Positions 49,480 through 60,529 of a stretch of 64,000 bases of DNA are shown here, in pieces. Under the pieces are notes generated by a model. That model was not told the DNA's origin, searched no databases, and worked only from the letters and a program-made list of their open reading frames with translations. The DNA comes from Eumeta japonica (lineage: Eukaryota; Arthropoda; Insecta; Lepidoptera; Psychidae), in assembly GCA_005406025.1 (NCBI GenBank), contig BGZK01002056.1, positions 18,689 through 82,688 of the forward strand, read 5' to 3'. The translations under genes and the position numbers were made by a program. Numbering within the stretch: position 1 is the first letter of the stretch; each line of letters begins with the position of its first letter.

Positions 49480-49670
49480 CCGGTCGGGGACGTAAATCAT
49501 TTCCTGGCAACGGCGACTCAACGAAAAAGCAAATACATGTGACGTATCACTATATCCTCCCTCCCCTTGTGTTGTTTCGTGATTTGTTCCAAACCCCTTT
49601 CCGCCCTCGCGAGTCTCGCGCGATTAATTAACGATCCCAAAGCGACAGGCGCCGGAAGCAATAGTAGACA
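49480..49670. other. GC-richer island
   Basis: GCGCCGGTCGGGGACGTAAA and CCGCCCTCGCGAGTCTCGCG share CTCGCGAGTC with the patch at 13740. It is followed by a TA-rich palindromic tract to 49760. Confidence 0.3.
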
Positions 49671-50165
49671 CTGTATAAATTAATAGTATATCTAATCTAT
49701 TAGATAAATCTATTAATTGTATATTATTAATTACATATAAATTATTTATAGAAATCTATTACATATATAATCTAAGTCCCAGGTTATAACGACTTATGAT
49801 ATATCGGCATGTCCGTCGAATTTAATATCTTATTCAGAAGTTTATGTTTAGAGAAGGGATTTTTTCATCTAGTATCATATCAAAAATATATTTTGTACGC
49901 TAATGTCGTTGATACTGGCAAAAAACTTACACTGTAAGATGGAACAGACCCAACTTCTTTAAAATAGTAATCGGTAATTTTTGGGGTAATTGTACCTTCG
50001 AATCCAACATACACATATATAAAGGTACACGGATGCTAGAATTGCCTTTAGTGTTGATAAAAGACAATTTGTGATCGCTAGGCAACCAGTGGAGAACCGA
50101 AGTACCTTACAAAACCAGCAATTGAAATAGCCGGATGGACAAGGGACGAGTCACTTCGCTTATAG

Positions 50166-50245
50166 AACCGATAACCGGCTAGCTTTGATAACCAACGGGG
50201 ATACTATTATCCTCGTAGGTTATCAAAACTAGTTGGTTATCGGTT
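50166..50245. repeat. Large hairpin, 32-nt arms, 28 of 32 paired
   Basis: AACCGATAACCGGCTAGCTT onward (50166-50197) is complemented at 50214-50245 with four mismatches around a 16-nt loop. It lies about 350 nt past the stop of gene B. Confidence 0.75.
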
Positions 50246-50596
50246 GCAGCATGATACAGCGTTCACTGGTCTCCGTGAATGGATTACTAGTGGCCCAGGA
50301 TCGTAAGTCTTAGAAATTTTGAAGGGTTTTATTACGTCTACCGGTAAACATACACGTGAAATGATACGAATTTCACTCAACAGTAATGTGGAAAGTGAAA
50401 AGTTTGACCAAAGTAAGTTCGTGATGTTCTCGGCCCAACTTCTTACAAATTCGGAAATGAAACGCATTATTTCAAAACGTATCCGTTTATAATGTTTCAC
50501 CAATTACATACACACAATTATATTATTTGATTGTAGATGAAAAATTTTATAAATATTTAACAAATAAATATAGGAATTAGAAAATTTTAAAGTTCA

Positions 50597-50827
50597 TCAA
50601 TAGTCAGGCTCTCCTTGGTCATCGCCATACCGCACCTCGGTATTTTGCGTTTGACCATCATCATCAGTGAAAACGGAGCGAGAACCACCTTCCTTGACCT
50701 TGCCGTTAACATCGATTGTATGATGAGACGATGAGATGACTTTGGTGTGAGAATGGTGAACAGGCTTGGGTACGTTTTCGTCCGCGCCGTCTGTCTCCGA
50801 AAATGGATCGAAGTCTATCGGTTTCAT
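50597..50827 (-). CDS. Gene B last exon with the NGKV module
   Basis: It starts with ATG after a TTGCAG acceptor. The Met need not be an initiator, because the frame fits the upstream phase-0 exons. It encodes MKPIDFDPFSETDGADEN, then HTKVISSSHHTIDVNGKV, KEGGSRSVFTDDDGQ and an acidic end stopping at TGA. A candidate AATAAA lies about 270 nt downstream, near 50329. Confidence 0.75.
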   Translation of the reverse strand: MKPIDFDPFSETDGADENVPKPVHHSHTKVISSSHHTIDVNGKVKEGGSRSVFTDDDGQTQNTEVRYGDDQGEPDY

Positions 50828-53800
50828 CTGCAATTATTTACAAAAACATTTTTTTCTGAAAATTAGCTCAGTAATTTATGTTATGAAACTAATCTAATTT
50901 TGGGGGAAAAAAAATGCGCATGCAGTACCGCACATGTGACAGAAGTGAAAGTTTTTAAATAATAACTCTGCACGTGTGTAATCAGTCACAGAATACAAAT
51001 TAAAAAACGTAAATAAGGGGCCGTCCATATATTACGTCATCAAATTTGCTGATTTTCGAGTCAGTAAACTGACGTCAAGTACAAAATTAAAATAAATAGG
51101 GTATCATAAGAATCACGTGTTCAAATATTAATATATTATTCTATACATAGGATAGCACGCATTAAATGGATCACGCTCCGTATCCTATCATAGTACAATA
51201 TACTATTGTACATCTGGTATCACAAGAATGACGTCAACGACGCCCTATCTTATATTATCACTTTGTATCGCTATGTGCAATGACACGTCAATATTATTAA
51301 CTCCTTTTACAGCATCTGACACATCTACAACATGTATGCATATCTTATATTATCACATCTATGTACATATCTATTCCGTGGCATCGCAATTTATAGATCT
51401 CCATCTTTCTCTCTATTTTATATGTTTTTTCTCTCTCACGTAACGAAATGTGTATAAAAATGACGAGTTCTTGAAATATCACCCTCAATTGTCATTGAAT
51501 TATCGATTGTAATTATTGAATTGCCTCTTGAAGTGTTTCACTTCAAGAAAAAAATAATTACTCTCATAATGCTTCATCAATTTTATTAAAGCACTAAAAT
51601 CTAGTAAAGAGTGAAATAAGTTAACAACAACTAAATTAGAAGTGGAATAGATAATTAAAAAATAAATTAAAATATATATATATATATTTTGTGATATAAA
51701 AAAATCCATACCTTTCTAGGCCTATATTGAGGGAACTGAAAAAGAAAAATACAGTGTTATAATTACTGTTAATCATGTATAATTAAATTAAATAGCAATA
51801 GAAAAACAATTACATATAATCCTATTATCAATAGAAGGTTTGGTAGTTTAGGTAAATAATAGGCAAAAGCTCTGGTTTCTTGTGAAGCCAAAGCATTTTC
51901 TATTATTCCCTGCAATATTATGCCTTTTTTAAACTACCTTTAATTAAATTTAAAATATAAAGCTGGGTGTCTCGTTTCGCGTGTGGTAATTTTTTTTTAA
52001 ATGAACGTAAATGATTCCTTTTTACTATGATACATTTTTATATTTTGCACTCCAAACGTCACTATCTTATTTTTCATAGACAACAATATCTGGAGAACTA
52101 ATCAGTGATATCATATAATTCAATAATAATTATGAACAATTTTTATGCATGTGGGCCATAAATGTATAAAAGATATGCATAGTTGCGTACTACTTGGAAG
52201 CCGAAAAATGGCTCAAAGTGAACATTTTGTCTCTGTCTCCCATTTTATGATACTACTTTGCGGTATCAAAGAAAAAGAAGGGTAGGAACATTATTTACCA
52301 TCTGATATTTCAACCGAAATGTTATAACATAAGGTTCATTTTACAATGGAAAGAGAACAAGTAAGGATCATTTTGTTAATGGAAGACGAAAGAGTCATAT
52401 TTGTTTACAATTTACACGTGCTATTCTAAATCAAGACATTAGTGGAGTGATTTAATATTATTTTAAATTTTTGTTGTTGCTTTTGGTTGAATATATAAAA
52501 AGAATCATAGTATATTTTTCTTCAAAATAAAGCTTAATGTAATAATCATCTAAGATTTCATTTAATATGAATCTTAATTTCATAATATCGGTGAAAATAT
52601 ACATGGAAGAACTTGATAATTTCTAAATTGTATACATTATAATAATATACAACTTCCTTATTATTTATGTAATAAAATGTGATGACGATTAATTAAACAT
52701 AACCATATTTTGGATGAACATCGTACTTTATGTAATTTGCTAAAAACAAATTGAAATATAATAAACATAATTATTTTTGGAATAGGTTTAATCTATTGTA
52801 TGATTTCCTTTTAGAGGTAATTTAAAGATTTGTATATATAATGATAAATACAAAACAAATAATTAATAAAAAAATAAAAAAGGCGACTCCATCACTATAA
52901 GAACAGAGTTTCTATTGTTAGGCGACCAAATATTGTGACAACGCAAGAAATACGAGACCGGTGTTGCTTAGTTCTATTTTTTTAAGTTTATATCTCGGCT
53001 TTTGATGCTACTTTAAATGAATAAATACAAAATACTCATCGCATACTCACTATCATATCTGATTGAGCACCTATCATAAATAAACTAAATTTTTGCTTAT
53101 CGTAAATAAGGAATGGCATCCTTTTTTATAGCTTTTTAGGAGTAATTTTTGCATTTTTTAAAAGAACACTTCGACTTCGTAACGAAAGATACAACGAAAT
53201 CACACTGAATGCAGTGAGTGCTAATCTGTCTGTTAAGCACTCATTTACTGCGGCCCTTTTTGAGTGCAGGACTGTGCATCTTTTGTTTTTTTATAGATCA
53301 ATGATGCGTGCATACCATACAGGAGTTGTATCCTGCATTTCCCATTCAACGATTAGCACAAAGAAATGCTGGAGCGATAATAATATTATATTTTTTTTGA
53401 ATAGTGTTTGAATTGATGAATGGTAGATACGGCACATCCATCCAGCTCTCATTGGCCACTTATTATATATAAATCTTATACAATTCTTACGAATCGCAGT
53501 TAAAAATTAAATAATAGTAAAATTCGTGTAATCTCACCTCGGACGAGCTGTGCTTTTTGAACTGTAATGAATATCAAATAAATTAAGTCTGTTATTTCAT
53601 TCTGAACTATCGCGTCTTTCTTCATTTCATTACGATTTAAAAAACGATTTTTATTACGATTAACAAGTTTGAATATAGATTCATTCTCTTTTGAAAAAAA
53701 TTGCTCGAGATGCTCAAGTCTGTGAACAGTATTAGTTGGTATATCATTTCCTAATTCCTTGATTCTTTCTTAGAATTTTGGTTTTCCTTTCTTTAAATAT

Positions 53801-56800
53801 AACTAGTAAACACAAAAACACTCTGAACATGTATCATTATGATTAAGAAACGTTAAGAAGAGAATACTAAAAAATAAGACTTAAAGTTTTCATTTCAACG
53901 TAATACTCGTATGGGGATGGATACTGCAACTGCGTCAAAGTTTACCTTTCAACGCTCAACGTTCCAAACAAAGGCAAATATAACAGACAGACAGGATAAC
54001 GCGTGAATAATCCTATAAGGGTTTCGTTTACATTGTAGATGGATGTGGTAGATACCGTATCTACAAAATAAACGAAAACCGATAGCCTAAATAATTCGGT
54101 TTTATTCATGCGCACAACACTTATAAAAAATCAGATTCAAGACAAACATTAATTTTAATCAAATAAATGTTTGTTTTTGCTGGAATCGTGAGCCAGCATC
54201 TGCGTAGCATATACGGTGACTACCAACTGCGCCGGTTGGGCGGTCAAGTCAGTCAGTAATATAAAACTAATACGAGAGACATTTCAATTTTAGCAAATCT
54301 TCTAAGAACATAAATGTTATCGTGTCCTAAATATTTTTTTCCTTATTAAGTTGCGCGCTGCAAATAATATTTATTTTATTGATACAACAAAAAAAAACTT
54401 TTTACGTGTTTTGACATGTTTAATCACGCTGTACATCTGTTATTCAATTAAAATGACGGTGTGGTGTGCCAATTTTCTCACTATTTCTATCTCTCTCTTT
54501 AACAGTTAGCGGTGTGTATTTGCCACTTTCAAATATCTATACCTAGCGAAAGAGAAAAAAAACGGCCAAGAGCATGTCGGACCGTGCTCAGTGTAGGGTT
54601 CTTACGCCGTCACTACAAAGAAATGCATTAAGTAACTAAAAGAAGGAATGTATCATAAAAACTGCGTCGGTGCACTTCTTCTAGGTTACCCGCACAGAAT
54701 AGGTATAAGCACTTCAGTCGCCTATAACTAGACACACAAGTAATTATGTCGACTATTACTCTTAAGCTAGTGTAAACTAAAGGGCGCCAGAAAAAGTCCG
54801 TATGTTCATGGTTACGTTCTTTAATTGATTGATTGAAGCGCAGTATTTCGATAATAACTAAAAAACGGTAAATCTTATCATACATAAATTACGTTAAAAA
54901 CATTATTTTTTTTCTTATTTTTTGGATATACTACTTAAGAAATAAAAGGGGGAACAATTTTTGCTATTTTCGGAGCTATTATTACAGAAAATATTCACTT
55001 AGTTATAGAAACCAAAAAACATTTTTAAAAGAACTGTCTAAATATGTGCCACACGTTTTATGCTAAAAAAAATTTTTTCTACTTCTATTACATGTATAGA
55101 TTGTCCCTCGTAAAAACATTTATTTTTATTATTTAATTACCAAACTAAGTAGTAGCTTATACAATACACGTATACTCCAAATATTAATACTTATACATCT
55201 TGCAATTTTCAAGTAAAATGCCCGTGATATATGTACAGACGGACGTACAAACGTTTTTCCCATTTTGGTTCGGAACCCTAAAAATGAACTCTAATTTGAT
55301 AAATATTTATTAAATATGCTGTAAGTGTCTAACGATGAGCGTTCACTTTGAACGAGGTACAACTCTTTAGAACCAAACAAAGTAAATACTGTCTAGCAAA
55401 GCTGGAATATTATTAGGTTTTAAAAAAGGAAATACATAATTTAAATATCTTTTATTTCTTTTTAAATGGAAGTCTTTTATTTGCTGGCTGTCATAGCGTG
55501 TTATTGAAAATGGAAAAAATTAATTGTGCGCGGTTTATTTTTATATAGTTAAGGGCTTAAAAATTTTCGCTACATAACTAATTAATCAAGACTTACAAAG
55601 TACTCTAGAAGCACATGCTCCACCGCATTCTACAATTTCCCGTTAGTGCGTCAAATTTCAACGTGAAGGAACATCCACCATAGATGATCCTTCTTAGGTC
55701 GCCCAACAATGGCTGTGACCGAAGAAATATTTAAAAAAGTTGAAAAAATTATCTTGTTACGGTATGATCTATAACCGACGAAACAAAGCTTATCGACAGA
55801 TAGTGTGCATAGATGTCATGCAAAAATAAACCAAGCAAACCGTTTCTAGAGCTTCTTTGGAACTGTTACAACGAGATTTTTTAGCTTGGTTTACAACTAT
55901 AGATAAAACGTGGCTTCACCATTACGTACCAGAAACAAAAGTAAAGAGTCGTTCTACCGAAAACATCCTGAGCCTTCTTTTGTGGGATAGTAAAGAGGTG
56001 GTTGAAATGGAATATTTTGACCGTGGAGCTACTGTTACGTGCTCTTTGTAAGTAGAACGAAAAACAAAAGGCGTAACTAAATTCGAACGAAACGGTTAGG
56101 CAAACTAGCAAAAATTGTTTGGTTCTATCAAGATAATGCCTCGGCTCACAGGTCCGCCATTGCTATAGCTGTGGCTGCAATTTGAAATGCTGACTTCGAA
56201 ATACTTAAGCAACTTTCATATTCACCCGATCTTGGACCTAGTGATTTCTGTATAAAGTTGAAGGAGTATCTGATAGGTCAGACGTTCGAAAATGCTGAAG
56301 AAATAGTAGCCGCTGCAGTGCAGGAATTTTTTGGTACTCAGGTACTGAAGAGTTTCTTTGAGAAAGGTATTTTAAGCTTAGAAAAAAGATATGTCCAGTA
56401 TTTTATGCTAAATGGCAACTATATCGAAAAATAATATAACATTATACAAAATTGAACGTCCCTTATATAAAAAATCATTATATAGATGCCTGTATTCACT
56501 TGACAGCAAAAAGTTACGGCCACTACGGAGAAACAGCAGCCTAAACTTTTTAAAATTCTTTTAATATCTCTCTACAATAAGCAATGAATTATTGGAAAAA
56601 AATTTGAAAATTTTCATTATATTACAGAAAGTTATTCTATACACAAGGCTTCCATTTTAGTTAAGTAACAGATATCGCGCTGTCGGATTATGTCAAAATT
56701 TCTATTCAAACGGCACGTACTTTTCTGGGCTTCTCGACAGGTGCCGGTTCATCGTCGCCGCCGCCGGCCGCGTCGGGATCGCCGAACACCTCCTCCTTCA

Positions 56801-59561
56801 CGCGCCTCCGGCCGTTGTCGTCGACGACCGTCCTCCGGCGGCCGCCGCTCGTGACTTTGCCGTTGTTGTTCTTGTAGTGGTGGTATTCTTCGGTGGAGTG
56901 GCCGTAGTGTCGCACGCTGTGCTTTGGCCGGCGATAGTCTGTTTCGTCGTCGTCCGGCGTATCGAAGTCGGTCGAAATGATGGGCTCAAACTAAAACATA
57001 ATGAGAGCCACGATCACACGCATCTGCATTGTAATGTTTCATAATCACTTTTTTTTTCTCTCAACAAATGGAAGATCAAAAGATAACGTTAAAAAAGTTG
57101 AATTTCCTCGCCAAAACAGGTATTTTCGTGAACTTAAATATATGGAGTTAAACGGTCAACGTATTTGAAAAATTATTATTTGATTGACTGATATGTAAGC
57201 TCAGAATGTTCAAACAGCTGACTCTGAGGACGCGAAATATCGGACGAAAGTTTTGTGTTATATAGACACATTGAAAAGTGACATTTTTCATAAACAGACT
57301 CTTAATGAATTAAGAGGACTAAATATCGATTTTCATGGTTTCATGGTTTCACGGCATATTGAGACCCAAAAAAGCCGTACAAAACATTGTCAGATGGATG
57401 CTGCATACATATGTGCGTGTGCTAGTTCGTGCATGCGTGCAACATCTTTTAAACCAATAGAGCAATTGGAATAGAGCTCGCAGGGTTTGGTAGGATTTGA
57501 CTGAAATTAGATTTCCAAAAAAATCGTCATCTTTTGATTACGTAGATTTTGATAAATCTCTAATTTACTTTCAATGTTTTTTCGAAATAAGTTTTAAACT
57601 ATTGGACTGATCGATTTCAAAATTTAATCATAACTTCAAGATAATTTTTTAGCAAAACTGAATTGATATTGTAAATTTCAATGAAATAATTTTTTCGTTG
57701 TTTTGTTGGCCAGTGGTTTTAATGAAATATATTTTCATAATAACTTTCAGAAGTCTTGGCTGCTCAGTTTTGAAAACCTAAATAATTTTTGAGCTCAAAA
57801 AACCAAATTAAATGCCGTTCAGATCGATTGCTTCGTCAAACGATATCTATATTATGAAATATTTGAAAAATAGCATTTTATTTTGTTGTACGATAAATTT
57901 TAAAAGAGAACGCTGGTAATTTTGGACTCAAAAAAAGAAAAACTAACAATGTTTTCAAACTTTTCCAGCTCGAAAACATGATTGTTCAAAACAATACGGG
58001 AGGTTTTGGGGCTGACATGCCAGGTCAACCTTTGTCCACATTTGGTATAGATGAAGGATGATGTTGAAAACTGGGTGAGAATAAAGCCTTTCAACAATCC
58101 ATAAGTATGTTTCAATGTACATTTCAATCTTTACCTACAATAAAATCTTTGATGAATTCGATTCAAATGCCACGTACTTTTGGAGGCTTCTCGACAGGTG
58201 CCGGTTCATCGTCGCCGCCGGCCGCGTCGGGATCGCCGAACACCTCCTCCTTCACGCGCCTCCGGCCGTTGTCGTCGACGACCGTCCTCCGGCGGCCGCC
58301 GCTCGAGACCTTGCCGTTGTTGTTCTCGTAGTGGTGGTATTCCTTGGTGGAGGTGCCGTAGTGTCGCTCGCTGTGCTTTGGCTGGCGATAGTTTGTTTCG
58401 TCGTCGTTGGGCGTGTCGAAGTCGGTCGTGTCTATAGGCTCAAACTGAAACATGGTGGGAGTCGCGGCTAGGTGCTCAGTTTACAATTTAGGAAGTTATC
58501 GTTTACAGCCCGTCTTTCTAAAATTGATCTTTTATCAGATCTCGACGTTTTGAGGTTCTGGGAAGCTATTCTGAGTATTTTTATGATGTATTAAATGTAC
58601 ATGTTTGTACCAATCAGTATTAAAATCTAATCAGTTCTGTTCTCAAGAAAAACTTATATCGAATTATACAAATCGAATCGAAATCAGTTAATTAATTCGA
58701 AAGATATCGTTATCGAAAAAAATTAACAAGTTATTTTTAGTAGCTTACAAATTCGAAGTCAAATCGATTTATGATATTGTAAGATTTCATCGATCCAATC
58801 TACAATTTATCGTAACCATAATGCACACTAAAAGTCTAACCGGATAACATACCTTTGATATATACATGTACATAATAACAATCATATGAACTGGACCAAT
58901 ATTTCTGTATCTGTAAGCGCACAACAGAACACAATATGAACAAGCCAGTCAAGAAAGTTGTAATGTTTTCCTAATGTTTTTGGAACTTTCAAAACAATCA
59001 ATAATTATACAGCAAAAAAAAAAAATAATAGCTTACCTTTATCGGCTTCATCTTTTTAAACTGAAATGTACAAAATAATATTGTATTAATTTTTAACATT
59101 AAGTGACGAATAAATGCAATAAAAGTAAATCACAATATGAGTTTAATATTTCATAAAGAAATGATGCGACAAAATAAGCATTTTTTCTAAATAAATGTAT
59201 ATCATTTAATCAAATAACGTCTGGATAATTTGGTTACCGAGTCCACAAAGTGTTTATTGTGTTTAGGTTTATAACTTCTTATGTTTTCAGAATCGATCGA
59301 ATCAAAGTCTATTGGCGCCATTGGTTTCATTGGCGCCATTGGTTTCATTGGTTTCATTGGTCTCATTGGTCTCATTGGTTTCATTGGCGCCATCGGTTGC
59401 ATTGGTTCCATTGGTTCCATCGGTTCCATCGGTTCCATTGGTTCCATCGGTTCCATCGGTTCCATTGGTGCAATGGGTTCGAATGGTTCGATCGGCTCGA
59501 TTGGCTCAATGGGTTCAATTGGATCAAAATCAAATGGTTTTATGGGTTCGATCGGTTCAAA
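50597..59561 (-). CDS. Gene B: modular protein built from phase-0 exons, 5' end not found
   Basis: Seven exons follow one another on the minus strand: 59561-59238, 59060-59037, 58444-58178, 56990-56721, 53561-53538, 51735-51712 and 50827-50597. Each is flanked by AG and GT and each is a whole number of codons (108, 8, 89, 90, 8, 8, then 76 plus stop). Any subset could therefore be spliced in frame. Six of the seven start with Phe (FEP, FKK, FPQ) and the last starts MKPIDFDP. The two large middle exons and the last one carry a module like that of gene A: HHY or SSHH, then NGKV, a basic/Gly stretch, and DDNG or DDDG. No signal peptide or promoter was found up to position 64000, so the first exon is probably outside the window. 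The two middle exons are GC-rich in AT-rich surroundings. Splice signals and the shared module make the gene convincing; its function is unknown. Confidence 0.75.
51524..51552. repeat. Short hairpin in gene B intron
   Basis: TCTTGAAGTG and CACTTCAAGA pair around TTT. Confidence 0.6.
51712..51735 (-). CDS. Gene B 24-nt micro-exon (FPQYRPRK)
   Basis: It lies between TTTCAG and a GTATGG donor, with phase 0 at both ends. It is the third exon of exactly 24 nt that begins with Phe and ends with a charged residue. Confidence 0.65.
51740..53530. other. Gene B intron, AT-rich
   Basis: No repeat end or exon was recognised between the micro-exons at 51712 and 53538. Confidence 0.4.
53538..53561 (-). 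CDS. Gene B 24-nt micro-exon (FKKHSSSE)
   Basis: It lies between a TTACAG acceptor and a GTGAGA donor, with phase 0 at both ends. It has the same length, phase and FKK start as the micro-exon at 59037. Confidence 0.65.
54561..55283 (+). repeat. Interspersed repeat R1, longest copy
   Basis: It opens CGGCCAAGAGCATGTCGGAC, then GTGCTCAGTGTAGGGTTC, and ends GGTTCGGAACCCTA. Internal blocks are shared with 3356-3690 and (inverted) 60530-60930. It lies in the gene B intron. Confidence 0.7.
55610..56433 (+). pseudogene. mariner-type transposase remnant in a gene B intron
   Basis: The frames give RDFLAWFTTIDKTWLHHYVP and ETKVKSR (the (G)DExW-HHY-PE-K segment), later YQDNASAHRSA (HDNAxxH, second catalytic Asp kept), then YSPDLGPSDFCIKLKEYL and SFFEKGILSLEKRYVQYFML, ending NGNYIEK and stop. 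The part before 55857 is frameshifted. It lies antisense to gene B, within intron 53562-56720. Confidence 0.75.
56721..56990 (-). CDS. Gene B duplicated module exon, copy 2
   Basis: 90 codons follow a TTTTAG acceptor. It begins FEPIISTDFDTPDD, contains HHYKNNNGKVTSGGRRR and ends EKPRK at the same GTACGT donor as copy 1. It is about 87% identical to copy 1, with differences mostly in the first half. The frame is open throughout, so this looks like a kept exon duplicate and not a decayed one. Confidence 0.8.
57000..58170. other. Gene B intron between the duplicated exons
   Basis: It is AT-rich with poly-A/T. The tract 57560-57900 has phrases like TTTTTCGAAATAAG and GACTGATCGATTTCAAAATT, which recall the interior of the 20464-21183 element. 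Confidence 0.4.
58178..58444 (-). CDS. Gene B duplicated module exon, copy 1
   Basis: 89 codons follow a TTTCAG acceptor. The exon begins FEPIDTTDFDTPND and passes through HHYENNNGKVSSGGRRR and VVDDNGRRRVKEEVFGD. It ends with an acidic-proline stretch (DDEPAPVEKPPK) at a GTACGT donor. It is GC-rich and differs from the exon at 56721-56990 at about eleven residues and one Gly codon. The product is hydrophilic with no cysteine. Confidence 0.8.
58535..58585 (-). repeat. Scrap of the 720-bp inverted-repeat element
   Basis: ATCAGATCTCGACGTTTTGA and GGTTCTGGGAAGCT match, inverted, the segment near 21065-21100. Confidence 0.55.
59037..59060 (-). CDS. Gene B 24-nt micro-exon (FKKMKPIK)
   Basis: It is bounded by a TTTCAG acceptor and a strong GTAAGC donor, with phase 0 at both ends. 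It resembles the start of the last exon (MKPID) and the micro-exon at 53538 (FKK). Confidence 0.65.
59238..59561 (-). CDS. Gene B exon: XPI/XPM tripeptide repeat
   Basis: It follows a TTTCAG acceptor and opens FEPIEPIKPFDFDPIEP. A long run of tripeptides follows: EPI and EPM first, then QPM and APM, then KPM and RPM, then PIDFDSIDSEN. The acidic units come first and the basic ones last. A donor GTAACC in phase 0 ends the exon after FVDS. The splice is the weakest of the gene. If unused, the frame stops at 59202, making this a possible alternative last exon. On DNA level it is a 9-nt minisatellite, which explains the long open frames on the other strand. Confidence 0.7.
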
Positions 59562-59639
59562 CTGAAATGAACATAAAAGCATTACTAAATAAAACTGCAC
59601 TATATTTGAAGGATGGATTGTTCGAAAGAAACATTTCAT

Positions 59640-60520
59640 AACCCTTTAGTCATACTATTATAATTATGTAAAAAAATACCTCTTAAGATGAACCTATAGT
59701 CATTTCAATTAGTTTTTAAACGAAGTTGATTGATTTTCTAGTTCTCTAAATATTTATTAAAAGAATGGGTGATTTGATATTCTGTCAACTTTGACCATAA
59801 ATCTTTAACAATATTTAAGTTTAACATTAGGTATCATAAGAATATTTCAGTTGTTCCTTTTTCAGCAAATACATTTTTTTCGCTGCGTTAAGTTATGATA
59901 ATTTAAGTGATTCAAGTTCTGTGTATGTGTGTATGTATGTGTACCTATTCCATATTTATATTAATTTATATCGAAATATTTTTCTAATAATCTTTATTAT
60001 TACAAACGTATTATATGATCATATTATTCGAACGACTGAATAACAGTCGGATAAGTGTTATTAAAAAAAAAATCAGAATGCCGAAGTTTTGGTGCTTTAA
60101 TATGTAATTCGTATTTTTTTCTTTCAACCTCGTGCAGTGGGATATTTAAATGAAGGATTTTAAAAACGATTATGAAAATATGTATAACTCATAAGTTTAA
60201 TAAAACATCTATAATATATATACAGATACATAGGTATATATATTCTTGTCTTCTCTTAGTACCATATATATATGGTCCTATTAAAAGAAGATTCAACGTA
60301 AAAGATTATTAAAATATAATCTTAAATTTAGAATTAAAAAATAAATTTAAAAAATGTATGTAAAACGTTTTGGAATTAATAGCATAACTGTAACGTTGTA
60401 CAAAATGTTCACACATTATATATATTACAACAATTTCTTATTTATTTCTCACTCATTGCACACAATTTTTTTTCAATTTTCTCCACACGTAAGGAATCCA
60501 ACCTTTTGAAAACTTTGAAA
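59640..60520. other. AT-rich DNA upstream of the known gene B exons
   Basis: I looked for more Phe-initial phase-0 exons on the minus strand and found none with both splice signals. Confidence 0.4.
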
Positions 60521-60529
60521 ACAATACAA

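Noticed and set aside
58115..58471. Plus-strand Arg/Val-rich frames of up to 118 codons
   Set aside because: They are antisense of a GC-rich coding exon of gene B, where stops are rare in all frames.
59250..59641. Three plus-strand frames of repeated IGSIGS, VPLVPSV and FHWFHW
   Set aside because: They are antisense frames of the 9-nt repeat. The minus frame has splice sites and fits gene B.
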